Shown: positions 22,100-33,430 of the stretch, one piece after another
How the letters are laid out: each line of letters begins with the position of its first letter
How positions within the stretch are numbered: position 1 is the stretch's first letter
Program-made: the position numbers and the translations under genes
Assembly (NCBI GenBank): GCA_964035575.1
Contig: OZ037858.1
Location: forward strand, 1,178,001-1,242,000
Origin: Rhynchopus sp. YZ270_cl-10
Taxonomy: Eukaryota; Euglenozoa; Diplonemea; Diplonemida; Diplonemidae
Direction of reading: 5' to 3'
DNA: 64,000 nt
The notes under the pieces: model-generated
The model's database searches: none
What the model was told of the DNA's origin: nothing
The model's input: only the letters and a program-made list of their open reading frames with translations

Positions 22100-23317
22100 A
22101 TGCTTGGTGTAAATCACACCGAGAGCTCAAGCGATGAAGAGTCTGAAGCAGGAGCGCTCCTACGACATACTTCACATGCCTTAAGCGAAGCGGAGCGGAA
22201 GGAGCTACGCCGTGTGTTTGACTCCTCTTTTCGGTGTTGGTGTCTTGGTACTATTGTCTTCTCTTTCCCTGTGGTGTTGGTGTCATTCTGTGTAAACGGC
22301 ATTCCGTGGGGGCTTACCTGCCCAAAGAAGGCAGGGTCGTGGTTAGGCTGTCTGTTGGGGATGATTGTCAACTCCGCTGCGTTGTTTTTTCTAGGGATTT
22401 TCCTTTTGTTTCCGGAGGAGGCTATGTCTTCATCTAGCGGGAGTGGGAGTGAGGGCTGCTCGCTGGTGCAGTGCTTCGGGAAGGATGTGTGGTTGTTCCT
22501 GTGGGCAGGGTTGCTTTGCCAGTCCACGTTGTTGTATGTTGCGATACACAGAAAACACATTGACGTGATCGAGCCAGGTCCACCGCATCAGGTATGGGGA
22601 ATGCACGGTGCATTCACAGCGCAGCTGCTGTTGCAATATTCGAATTTGTTCAAGCCGCAGTACAGTTCAATTCCCCCGGAGATTGTGACCTATGTCGGCA
22701 AACCTCATATCGAAGAAGTATCCACAGCGATGAACAAAGCGTACAAAAGGGTCGGCGTAGCGCCGGTCTGTGTATGCATTCTGGTGCTTGCGTTGGTCTT
22801 CATAACGGTCCTCCTCTGGCGTGTTGTGAACACCGCAGAACGGCGTGATTTTAATATCATTGACGCAACAGTTCCATTAATGCTGTACGCGCCTTTTATG
22901 ATATCGCATTTAGTGTTCTGTAGAATCGCCGATAAAAAGCTGAAGGAGATCAACAAAAGTGATGTTTTAGTGAAAAAGAACGTAGGTTGGGTTATGTGGC
23001 GTACATTCTCGACGCACAGCTACTCGCTTTGGCTGGTCTACAGAAACCCGAGGGCGTATCGCTTGAGGAAATGCAATGGTGAACAGTGGTGGTCGATGTT
23101 CTCGGCGTGTACACCGTCGTTCAGGAGCCTTGCCAGAACATATCTCCTCATCAACAGTCGCATGTATGAAGAGGCTACTACACGTGTCAACACCGTTGTG
23201 TCAGCAAGAAGTTTACCTAGCGATCTCGCACTGCAGGTGCTCGCGTTTTTGATAGAAGGTGACACAAAAAAGATCGTAAACGCAAAGCGAAAGGGCTTCC
23301 GTGCGGTCATGGTGTAA
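22100..23317 (+). CDS. Multi-pass membrane protein, unknown family
   Basis: Intronless, 405 aa, starting MLGVNHTESSSDEESEAG, an acidic cytosolic-looking head. Hydrophobic segments suggest five membrane spans at about residues 47-68, 82-105, 130-150, 223-247 and 258-280. A Cys-containing loop (LTCPKKAGSW) lies between the first two, and a Ser/Gly-rich loop between the second and third. The C-terminal 120 residues are basic and include a Trp-rich stretch (KKNVGWVMWRTFSTHSYSLWLVY). I do not recognise a transporter, channel or receptor signature. Coding support comes from the long open frame, good codon pattern and coherent topology. Confidence 0.75.
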   Translation: MLGVNHTESSSDEESEAGALLRHTSHALSEAERKELRRVFDSSFRCWCLGTIVFSFPVVLVSFCVNGIPWGLTCPKKAGSWLGCLLGMIVNSAALFFLGIFLLFPEEAMSSSSGSGSEGCSLVQCFGKDVWLFLWAGLLCQSTLLYVAIHRKHIDVIEPGPPHQVWGMHGAFTAQLLLQYSNLFKPQYSSIPPEIVTYVGKPHIEEVSTAMNKAYKRVGVAPVCVCILVLALVFITVLLWRVVNTAERRDFNIIDATVPLMLYAPFMISHLVFCRIADKKLKEINKSDVLVKKNVGWVMWRTFSTHSYSLWLVYRNPRAYRLRKCNGEQWWSMFSACTPSFRSLARTYLLINSRMYEEATTRVNTVVSARSLPSDLALQVLAFLIEGDTKKIVNAKRKGFRAVMV

Positions 23318-24124
23318 AAATGGGGTGGAATGGGGGAGTAAAATAATGTAGAGAGAGAGAGAGTGTGTGTGTGTGTGTGTTGGGATGGACCATACGTTAA
23401 GTCTAACCTTCCTCTCCTTTAACCCTGTTCTTTCCCCCTTTTTTTGGAGTAATCTGTTGGGGGTAAAAAGCCTTTGTGAAAAAGCTTTGGCTCCAAATGG
23501 TGTGTTTTATATTATTTTAGACAAAAGCGAGCGGTTATTTTACCAAAAAAAATTCTTTTAAATTGGACCCAAACCCAACATAAATGGTGCTAAAGGTGGC
23601 TATACAAGTGTAGGTCCATCTTACCAACTTTCCCATAAAAAAAAACACAGCGGTTTCCGTCGTTGTCTCTCTCCACCCCTCCACCCCACACCCTCTTTTT
23701 GAGAACGAAAAAAACGTTACTCTTAAGGACCATCTGCGTCTATACCTTCCACAGTACAAAAGGCTTTTCGGCCGATATTTGAGTACAGATCTTTATGCTA
23801 ATAGGTGTAGAGGAGTGGTTGTCGATACAATACAAGGGATAGTGGAGCACACTCTAGGGTGGCTACACTAATACAACCAAGTTTTCAAAAAAAGGGAATT
23901 GTCTGCTGGACTCCTTCGCGTTAAGGTGTGCGGTCTTTGTAAGCCATCCCAACCTTTTCAACCAAATGTGCCATTGTTTGGGTACAGAACTCCTTACTAG
24001 GTTGTCGATATTACAGCAAAAAAAAAGGAGGAGAGCGCATCCTGTCTCTCAAGTATTTTTTAAAATAGTAGATTCTTTTTGTTACGGTGGTTGCAGCGCT
24101 CCATCTCACAACCATTTTGTTTAA

Positions 24125-24171
24125 GGTGTCCAAGCATGAGAGAGAGAGGTTTATGGACATCTTATAAACTG
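24125..24171 (+). repeat. Dispersed hairpin motif, copy at 24.1 kb
   Basis: AAGGTGTCCAAGCATGAGAG with an expanded GA run, then GGTTTATGGACATCTTATAAACTG. A divergent copy, 100 bp before a second one. Confidence 0.65.
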
Positions 24172-24227
24172 TTTCATTTATTTCAGAGTGAACGTTTTTT
24201 TGTCTGTTTGTTTTTTTGTTCAGTATA

Positions 24228-24264
24228 AGGTGGGAGAGGCTTAGGATCATCTTATAAACTTTTG
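24228..24264 (+). repeat. Dispersed hairpin motif, copy at 24.2 kb
   Basis: AAGGTGGGAGAGGCTTAGG then ATCATCTTATAAACTTTTG. The CTAAGC half of the stem is missing, but the right half and tail match the consensus. Confidence 0.65.
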
Positions 24265-25330
24265 TTCTTGGCGGAGGGGGGCAAAGTAGGAAGAAGAAAA
24301 TGTGCAGTTTATCGAATTATGACAGCAAGTCAGATACAAAATGATATAGTGCATATTGGCGTCAATTTTTATATAGGCGTTTACTTCAGCCCCGCCGCTA
24401 TAATTTCTGTTTTTTATTTTCGAGTTTTGTTGCGGGGGGTTTATTGTTTTGCGTTTGCGGCCAAAAAAAAGTACTGCTTTTTACATTTCCCGAAGACATG
24501 GGGCGCTTTATTTATTGCTCTTTCAACTTTTCTTTATTATTTGGGTGGGGAATTACTGAAGATGTCTACCCTTTTGAATACTACTGTATAATTCTTAAGA
24601 CTGAAACAGGGTAAAAGTTCGAAACCAATCTACTGAAAGTTTCAATTTATGCAAGGAAACAGTTTATTTTTCCCCTTTCACATTTTTGCAACAAGAAATT
24701 TAAAAAAAAAAGATGGGTTGTTGTTGTTTTTTATACACTTCCCTAATGCTTTCAAATTTTATTTGAAAGTATATCATCCAAAATCTCGCTAGCCGTATAC
24801 TTTTTCATATTTTTCACTCAGAAATGTGAGATGCATATTTTTTATCGTCCGACACCGGAATTGAACGTTTCGAAACCGCGCTTTCAAAAGAAATAAAAAT
24901 CTCAAAAAAATAAAAAGGGGGCTCCCTAAAACATGTTAAAAAATCGCAAAAAAGTTCAAAAAGTGTTTTTTACCTTTGCCAAAACTGAGATACAAAGGGG
25001 AAAAAAATGTTTTTTCCCAGCCAAAGCTGGGAAAAACACATGTTTTCGTATGTTTTCAAATGTTTACGGACCCTCGGACTACGGACCCTCCACTTTCTAT
25101 AGTATGACCCATTTATAGAAAGGGACTCTCGCAAATTTTTTTTTCCGCCTATATAGGGCTAATTTCGACGATTTGAGGCCGTTAAAACCAGAATTTGACA
25201 CTTTTGAGCATCTGTGGGGGTCTAAAACGTGGTTTCGCGCACCCGAAATTTCGTGGTTTTTACTTAGGAAAATGCCCATTTCAACCCAAATTTTCGGTTT
25301 TTCTGGCCCGAAAGTCCAAAAAAAAAGCGC

Positions 25331-25349
25331 CGGGGGGCTTCGCCCCCCG
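25331..25349. repeat. GC-rich perfect hairpin with TTC loop
   Basis: CGGGGGGC TTC GCCCCCCG: an 8-bp perfect stem with a 3-base loop, inside A/T-rich repeat DNA. A longer hairpin of the same design lies at 52673-52697. Confidence 0.8.
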
Positions 25350-25434
25350 AACCCCCCAGACCCCCCTATGCAATTGGGGGCCTGCGGCGCAGTTCGGAGC
25401 TCTAGGTCATACCGAACCTGAATTTTAAATGTAA

Positions 25435-25672
25435 CTACCCCCCTCCGTGTATATGTCCGGCACTTTTCTGAAAAATTTCCGGACATATTCACATATGGGG
25501 GGAGATGCCCCGCCAACGTGCGGGGCCGAAAGCTCGGAATGGGTTTTTGCCGCTGTAAACTGTAGTATACTACCTGATGTCCGGCATGTGCATATGTCCG
25601 AAAACATGTGTATATGTCCGAGCCTCGACCAACACGGACATATGCACAGGACATATACACGGGGGAGGGTAG
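25435..25672. mobile_element. MITE-like element with 24-bp terminal inverted repeats
   Basis: The left end (25435-25458, CTACCCCCCTCCG then TGTATATGTCC) and right end (25649-25672, GGACATATACAC then GGGGGAGGGTAG) are inverted copies matching at 22 of 24 bases. The 238-bp interior repeats the word TATGTCCG or its complement several more times (for example near 25480, 25578, 25594, 25611 and 25636). No transposase. The target-site duplication is unclear. Confidence 0.7.
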
Positions 25673-26229
25673 GTAGATGTTATAGTGCTCGCAGCGCTAT
25701 TCCTTGCCATCATGCGGCATCAGACCTCATGCAGGAGAAAACTACGGTGTCCAGCATCGGCAGTGCGTACACATTGGTGCAGGATTTTATCGGCGTGACG
25801 TGGAACACGGACGACGTCTGGCATTTACGGGTTCAGTACAAGTGTGAGCAGTGCGAACGCACTAACGATTTTGCGACGAGGCGGAAGAGATACCTTTCTC
25901 CTCTCCCTGGTGCAGGGTGGATCCTTCTTTTCGCTGAAAATCCGAGATTTTTTTTCGTTTTATTTTTCTCTCCCGTTTTAGAGATTTTTCCGCGCAGGCC
26001 TGATGCTAGCTGTCAGGTTTTTAGGAAATCGTGGGGGGGTTGATGGTTTGTCCGCGAGCGCAGCGAGTCGAAAAATTGAGTGACCATCTGAAAAGAAAAA
26101 CGAACGAGCAGGTTGGGACCTGTACTGAGGCAGAATAGTGGTGTTTTTTTACACATCTCAGCTGTCGCAGAACTAAACCCCAGGGGAATATAGGTTTTGG
26201 TGGTTTTCGCTGAAACTCGGTCATTACTC

Positions 26230-26600
26230 GGTCAAGCCCAACCCAGCTCGTTCGGGGCCTCCGGCAGAATGTGAGAATTCCTCGGTTATCCTACTGCGGA
26301 GTTCGACACTACATTGATATTTGCACTGGGCACACGCAGTATCAGTAATCTCAATACATTTACAAAAGAAACGGCGGTCATGGCACCCATGGCGAAGCCA
26401 CGGTACGCAATATTTCTAAAAATTGCGCTCAAAATTGCACGTTTTTAGTGCCAAACTATGCCACGCGAAGTGTGGGTTGCAAGCTTGCGCCCAAGGCGCA
26501 CGGTGCGCTACTTTTATTCTCTCGCCATACTGCATCCTTCCTTTTCCTTCGGCGTTTGACCCCAATTAAATCGCGTTCTGTCTGTGACCCTTGTCGGACA
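26230..26600 (+). repeat. Copy of the hAT-associated internal segment
   Basis: It contains the landmarks GGGGCCTCCGGC, ATTGATATTTGCAC, GCGAAGCCACGGTACGCAA and TTTTCCTTCGGCGTTTGACC in that order. The same landmarks recur in 18640-18960, 52700-52925 (left part) and 54065-54270 (right part). I could not find terminal inverted repeats around this copy. Confidence 0.7.
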
Positions 26601-27395
26601 CTGCGCCCTCTGATAAGGGTAATACTTTCTAGAAACATTGTGAAGTCTGTTTTTGACACACAATCGGGGTGGGTGGGCCATAATTTGCTCAACCAGTCGA
26701 AAATTGGGATTTTTCTGAAATTTGCATTGTGCCCAGCAAAAATCGTCGTTTTTTTGAAGAATTTTCCAAAAAATATGCTATACCCCCTATGACTGGACCC
26801 AACTCCCCTCACTATTTTTTCCCTCTTTTTTGACCCAGAAACCACGCGCTTTTTGAACCTTTTTATCCAAAATACTCCTTTTTAGGGAGCCTCCAAAAAA
26901 TATTTTTTCTGAAATGGCCGTGTCAGTTTTTTCTCGTTTTCTTATCGGTGACTCAAGAAATAAAGTGTCAACAAACGCCCAAAAAAATTAGCTTGTGTGC
27001 ATTTCCGGACTCCGCCCAATAAAATAAAAAAAAAATCGAAAACTTTAGTGGAGTTAAAGTTACATAAAAACCAGACCATGGCTTTAGGTACTAATACAAG
27101 GCAAATTGCTTAGCAAAACGGGCCGAGTTCCACACAAAATACTAGTGACAGTCAAAAAATTTTCGCGAGACGAAACCGGCGTTATTTGAATGATATTATG
27201 AACCCTCGTTCCAAAGAAAAAAAAATCGAAAACTTTCTTGAAGTTGCGTCAAGGTGAAACATCTTGGTCATTAGAAGGAAAACCCGGGAAATCCTTAAGG
27301 AAATGGGTGTGGTAAGGGATACCTTAAGGAACCTACTGAAAACCACCCCCCTCACAATTTTTCTTCAGAATACCACAGGTGCGTAAAAAAAATCC

Positions 27396-27592
27396 TCCGA
27401 CCCCGGAATTGAACGCTTTTACACCCGATCTTTCAAAATAAATAAAAATCGAAAAAAAAAATTGGGCTAATAATTTCCAGGATGTTTGCGGGCAGGCCCG
27501 CAAGCGTTTGCGACACCGAGGGTGTAATTTTCCCCCCCGAAAATGCGCTTGTATGAATTTCCGGAGCGATCTGAAAAAATTCCGGGGTCGGA
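27396..27592. repeat. Inverted repeat with perfect 15-bp arms
   Basis: TCCGACCCCGGAATT (27396-27410) is exactly complementary to AATTCCGGGGTCGGA (27578-27592), with A-run and T-run flanks extending the match. The left arm plus the next 45 bases also occurs, diverged, at 24848-24905, so this is one member of a small family. Confidence 0.65.
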
Positions 27593-29428
27593 CAATTTTT
27601 TTAGCGAAAAATGGATAACCTAAAAACCAGACCAAAATCGGGCTTTTCTATACGGCTGGGCAGATTTTGGATGATATGAATTTGTCTTTATTATTTGGGT
27701 GGCTTACACTCACAAACTCCCTTTTATTTTTTAGATAGAAGATGTGTTATGTGCCTTGGAGGTGCTCGTCGTTTTCAAACCCTTCTTTTTGGTGAAGAAC
27801 CACGAGAGGCCCAGATTCATCTCACGAACTATTCTTGTGTGGTGTGATTCAGGGGGGTACGGACGACCCACGGGGGACCACGGAGAACTGTTTCGGGCTA
27901 TATTAAGATTTGCGGAGCACCTTCGGGGGAACCACGGAGAATCCGTTTGGTGATCACACCATTGTGTTTGATTTTTTTTTACTTAGATGCGTGCACGAAG
28001 ACACAACTCATCTGTCAAGTTTTTTTTCCCCCTTATCTTTTGGCATCCCAGTGTCCAACTTCACCTTTTCCCCCCGCTCTGTTTCGTTTATGTTTCCTGG
28101 GTATTTCATCCTTTGAGGAGGTACAATAACCGTGTGTTAAAGGGTGCTGAGTGCTTGGCCATCTGCATTGGCGGATGACTGTTTTCATATTGTCGAAATG
28201 GGTAGTTTTGCGATGTGCTGTGTGGGGCTCAGGATCTTTCCAATTTTTTTCTCATATTTGTGTTTGTGCATGCCAATGAAGTGCTCTCTGGGGGGTACAA
28301 TAACCTGTGTAGAACCCGGTGTACGGTGAAGCGTTTGTACTTTGAACTTCTCTTTTGATAATGCACCATCTGCTAGCGTGTATATTGGTCTGTATGTGGA
28401 CAGAAGAGGTTCTCAGATCGCAAGAGGGTTACCACTGTTCCGATATGACATTTTTTTAAAAGGATGAAACAACAACAGTCCCATACGTTCAAGATTTTTC
28501 GTAAAAGCAAAAGGAAAAAAATATAGTGGAGCTCACCTTGCGTGTCTACACTAATCCAAGCTTTCAAACAAAACAAAAAAAAACAAAGAACCTACCTTGT
28601 GGGCGATTGTCGATACAAAAAAAAAATCCCTCCAAAAAGAATTGTCTCTGGCATACAACTTCCGTTTACGTGTCTTGCGTCTTGCGTCACCCCCCCTCCA
28701 TCTCCCGCGAATGCCACGCCATCCCAAAAAAATCTTTTCCCCATTAAATTTTTTTAGGTGACTATTCACAGAGAGTGGGTTTCGGACCATCTCGATGAAA
28801 TTTCCCCTTTTTTTTATTAGTGTCGGTCCCAGCGGCCTGCGTCCCTGGAGGCATTTTTTTGCACTATCAACTTTAAAGATTGTGTTCATTTTTTTCAATT
28901 TTTTTTTCTGTTCTTTCTTTTCTCTAAGTATCGTTGCCCAAGACATAACCCCCCTTTTTGTTATCGGTCATTTTTCGGTGACCCTAGGTCCGTCTTTACC
29001 AATATTTTTTTCATATAACAAGGATGAGCTTCTGAGGCACATTCATCTCCATTTTTTTCTTCTTCCGTTTTACCTGACCCCCTCCCTCCGCTCTCTTTAA
29101 CCACTTAAGGCATGCGCAAGACAAACCAAAAAAAAGTCTATCCCCCCTCCACCCTCTCCCTCTCTCTCTCCCTCCTTTCTCCCCCTTTTATTCTAAGAAG
29201 CGGGAGTAGCATATCAGATTGGAATTTGCTTTTTCAGATTGGTGTCTACATACAAAGGTACATTGACAACGAGAGGGTTAGTGGTGTGGCTAAAACCAGC
29301 CCAAATACAGCACAAAACAATCACAAAAGAAGTACAAAAATTACACTTTATTTTTGGATTTAGCCACACTAGTTAGGTTAACTTTTATTTCCCCCATAGG
29401 TTTGTTGATTATAAGAGGGTAGAAAAAG

Positions 29429-32400
29429 ATGAGGGGGTTTACCGCTGTGGCGGTAGTGGTGTTGTTGCAGTGTTGCTGCAGTGAGGCGGCGAGGCGTGAT
29501 CTGTACCGCGAGATGAATTTGACGGAGGATGCGACCGGGAAGGAGATCAAAAAGAACTATCAGAAGTGGAGCAGAATGCTCCACCCTGATATTACCTCGT
29601 GGCCGAGAGATGTGGCGCGTGAGAGGTTGATTCAGATTACCGAAGCTTACGAAGTGTTGGTTGATGAGGACCGTCGCGCCACATACGACAAGACCGGCAG
29701 AATGGAAATTGGAACCGAAGCGAACACTGAACAACTCCGTGCAGTGCTCTTCCAGGGTACACACGATGCATTCAACTTCAAAAGCATTGAACAGTTTAAT
29801 GCGGCGAAGGACAACAAGGAGGTTTGGATCATTCTGTTCTGGTCAAAGAACTTCCCAGAATGTCTTGAGGCTGCCGCTATTTGGAATAAATTTGCAACAA
29901 GGATGAAGGGTGTTGTCAGCGTCGGGACGGTGCAGTGTGACAATATGATGCAGTTGTGTAGAGGGTTGAAGATGCGTACCTTGCCTGCGGTGTTCCACCT
30001 GAAGGGTGGGGAGGCTGTGTTCTACGGAGGAAAGCTTGAGCAGCAGAGTCTGGTGGACTACTCAGCATCGACGCTTCTCGTACATGCGGATGAGACGATC
30101 AAGACCTTCGTGCCAGCGATGTTCTCCTTCACACCTCAGATGCGCGCGGTGCAGTCCTCCGCTGCCTTCATGCTCCCCTCCACCCGCACCTCAACCATGG
30201 CCGTCGCAGAGGTGTGGGAGCTCATCACCTTCGAGTACACAGACTGCATGGACTGCCGTATTGAGTTCCGCATGGGGGTGGAGGCGCTCAACAAATTCTC
30301 GGAGAAGCCGATTAAGGTCGTCAGAACCGACTGCACGCTGCCGGAGAACGCGAATTTCTGTAAACTTGCTCCGTATGTCTTAATTCTTTTATGGTTGGGT
30401 TTCCACCCCATCATGCATCTTATTTCAAGTCAAAATGTTTTATCTTCCAAATTTTTGGAGCGTAAAAAATCTACTTTATTGTCCTGCAATTATGTTCTCC
30501 CCCCTTCCTTTTCGTATCAACAATACCAACAGCGCTGAGGGCCATGCATGGCGTGTTGCCCATGGAAGGCGTACTACACACTACGCACCTACCCCAGGTG
30601 TTGCCTCCGGATGGACGCGTATCAAGAGCTCACAGCTTTCTCTTGATTTCTTCACGACGCAGGGGAGGACGTGGACGTCGCGTCACATTATCAACTTTGT
30701 CTTCCAGCTGCAGAAGTCGCGCATCATTAAGCTTTCTGCCAAAGCCTTCAACGATGTTGCTCTGAAGGAGGCCACTGCGTGGGCGGTATGCAAAACACAC
30801 CTCCATTTTTTTCACCCCCACCCTCTCTCAGGTGCTGTTCACGGCGTCTGAGGGCTGCAAGAAGTGCGCCTCGTATACGGCAGATTGGGAGATCATGGCG
30901 CGCATCACGCAGGGGTATGTGTCCCCGAAGGGGACGAAGCTGAAGGTGGCGAGCATTGACTGTACGCATCATAAGTCGTTTTGCAGCAGTCTTGGTCTAG
31001 GGGGAAAGCTTCCGGCATTGCGTATGTGGCGTGGGGGTATCCCGCAGAAGAAGGAAGAGCCGCACAGACTGGGCCTCATGGACCCCAACTCGATGCTCGC
31101 AGAGTGCAAGCGTGAGATGGAGCCCCTCACCCTCATCGACTTCACAAAGGAGACGTACGACATCCTGGTGCTCAACAAAACCGGCAAGGCGCGCTCCCCT
31201 CCCAACTGGTTCATTATGTTCTCTGCAGGGTCGTGGTGTCCTCCGTGCACACAGATCAAACAGCCTTTCAAAGAGATGACCCGTATTCTCGAAGAATCGA
31301 GCGTTTCAGACAAGGTATGCTTTGGAAGATTTTGAATTTTTTTTAAAGAGAAAACCGAATGCAGTGGGAACGTAGTGAGAGCGCAGAGGAAACGATAGTG
31401 GGAATATGCAACGAGCTTGCGATAAACGAAAAAGTGTTTTCTTTATTTCATTTAACTGTCATATCCTGAAGTCGTTTTCTATTTCCTAATGTTTTATTTG
31501 GTCCTGGGCTGGACCTTAAATTGCATCCGGGGGTCCGTTCCTCCAGAAACTCTATGAAGGTGTTGACCGCTCGAACCGATGTCTCCTACCTGAGAGATTA
31601 CAAAACAGGAGGCGAGGAGGGGTATGCGGGGCGTTTTTGTGCCTTCAGGGTCTTTTTGTTTTTCAGCAACCCTGCCTCTCCTATATCACCAATGCATAGC
31701 CTTTGTCTTTCTGTTGGGGTATGCGGGACTTCCCCTAGTCCTCAGGGTCTAAACGCCCCTGCCCTCTTTTATGCAAGTTCACCCTGGCAGGGTATATAAA
31801 TGCTGGGTCAGGCTGGCCCCCCTACGCTATGATGGGTGCTCGCACCCGGAGTATAAATGGCCAGCGGTCAGGCCAGAGTCGCTCTACGGAGTCTCTCTGC
31901 CACGCCTTTGGGTTACGGTGTGCTGCCTGTAAGGACGTCCATGTATATCCCTAAGAGAAAGGGTGAGGCCCAACTGTCGGTACAGCATGGGGCGCCAAGA
32001 GAGAGATGTTGTGACCCCCCCGCCCACCCCTTTTTGTGTTTTTGGGTTTCTGCTCTCTTGTGTAGACTATCGTGCATCAAGCGTTGGGTGCAGCGAACTG
32101 CAGTACCTGTAAGCTCACAACTCTTCAACGGAAGGTGGGCCGCCGGCTGTCGAGCGGTTGTGAACCGCCCTCGTTCTCTTACGGTACGGGCCAGTCATTA
32201 GGTTTCCTTTTACATCTTCTGTTGTTGGCCGCAGGGTACTTGTGCTTTCATCCGGATGGCTGGCATCGTACGTGGGTCAGTCGGAGGTGCCTGCATTAAT
32301 AACTTCACTTTATTTCTTCCCCACAAAATATCACCAGAGAAACACTCGTTTTTTTTTCACACAGCGCGTCTGTTGTTGGTTTTTCTCGACACCTTTTTTC

Positions 32401-33154
32401 AAAAAAAAATTCCCGACAGATCCAGCTTGGCCAGGTCGACTGTGATGCGAACAACGCCTTCTGCAAGCAGTTCGTGCAGAACTACCCGACTATGCATTTG
32501 ATGTTGGAGGTATACCCACCCCCACTCCCCTTTGTTATCCACACTCCACCCCCACCTTAGCGTTTTTGATATAGTGCAACCCTCTATACCCCACAATACC
32601 CGTTAATTCTACAAAAGCCATTGAGGCCTCTTTCGGTTCATCGTTTTATAAGCCTTCTTTTTTTTCCTTGATGACAAAAATTGCGCGAAAAGTATACTAA
32701 AATTTCCTTCCTCCAGGGCCGCAAAACGCCTATCTCATACGATGGTTCGAGAACAGCCCCAGCCATGGCGGAGTGGGTTGAGGAGAAGATCGACAACTAC
32801 GTGCTTGAGGTGAAGCCTGCGACGGTGGCGGCACTGACGCGCAGCAGGAAGACCCCTGTCATTATGGCCTTTTCTGGTGGGTCGTGGTGCCCTCCGTGCA
32901 CATCGCTGAAGAAGGTGTGGAAGGAGCTGGCCCTGCGTGTGTACCCTTTGAAGGTTGCCACCATCAACTGCGACGACCACAGGGAAGATTGTGGACTGTA
33001 CAACATTGACGGCTACCCAACCATCTTCCTTTACCCGAACGGCCCCGACGGACGCCGTTCTGCAATCAAGTACAACGGTAACCCTACCATGCAGGGCTTG
33101 GTCGACTTCGTGAAAGGCAACGTGAGAGGATTTGACTTCCAGCCTAAGCTTTGA
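29429..33154 (+). CDS. ER J-domain and multi-thioredoxin protein (ERdj5/DNAJC10-like)
   Basis: Five exons: 29429-30372, 30533-30785, 30832-31314, 32420-32509, 32717-33154; about 735 aa. All junctions keep frame, and donors are GTATGT, GTATGC, GTATGC, GTATAC. A signal peptide (about 1-21) is followed by a J domain (about 23-90) with the HPD motif at 52-54. Thioredoxin-like units follow: one without CxxC (LFWSKNFPEC), one with CMDC, one with CKKC (TASEGCKKC), and two with WCPPC. This order matches ERdj5-type reductases that hand misfolded secretory proteins to BiP. The C-terminus (FQPKL) lacks a standard KDEL. The third intron is 1105 bp, far longer than the others. A cluster of Cys-rich secreted proteins follows directly. 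Confidence 0.88.
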
Positions 33155-33430
33155 TAAGTGAAGAAGAAAATGATATGCCAATAGGGGTGAAAAATATATA
33201 CACTGTTCCAATTTTGAATGTAAAAGGATTGTAGGGGAAAGGGGAGAGGGGAGAGGGGAACACAACGAAGCGACGTCGGAAAAAGGGGTGCAGACACGTT
33301 CTCTTTCCGATTTCCAAGGGAATATATAAAAAAAGGTGGTGGGGAATCGTTGATATTGTTTGTGGGGAAGGGGGGGGGAGGAGGTGTCGCAACCATATAC
33401 CACAGAAAGCATACCACACATCACCAAAAA

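Larger units (their letters stand above)
23318..29428. other. 6.1 kb gene-free repeat mosaic
   Basis: No frame in either direction has recognisable protein features. The DNA is A/T-rich with many degenerate short repeats: two hairpin-motif copies (24125-24171, 24228-24264) and a weaker one (27791-27830), a TIR-bounded element (25435-25672), an inverted repeat (27396-27592), a direct repeat pair (about 24848 and 27398), a GC hairpin (25331-25349) and a copy of the segment shared with the hAT-like elements (about 26230-26600). A GA/GT microsatellite lies at 23351-23381. It reads as a transposon graveyard. Confidence 0.65.

Noticed and set aside
25097-25660. 187-aa minus-strand frame
   Set aside because: Overlaps the TIR element and GC hairpin; the composition follows the repeats, not a protein.
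23318-29428. Retroelement or virus-like insertion in the 6.1-kb gap
   Set aside because: No reverse transcriptase, integrase, capsid or long terminal repeats were recognised; only short inverted and direct repeats.
31857-32201. 114-aa frame in the long ERdj5-like intron
   Set aside because: Splice phases and thioredoxin homology place it inside an intron, and the product has no recognisable domain.
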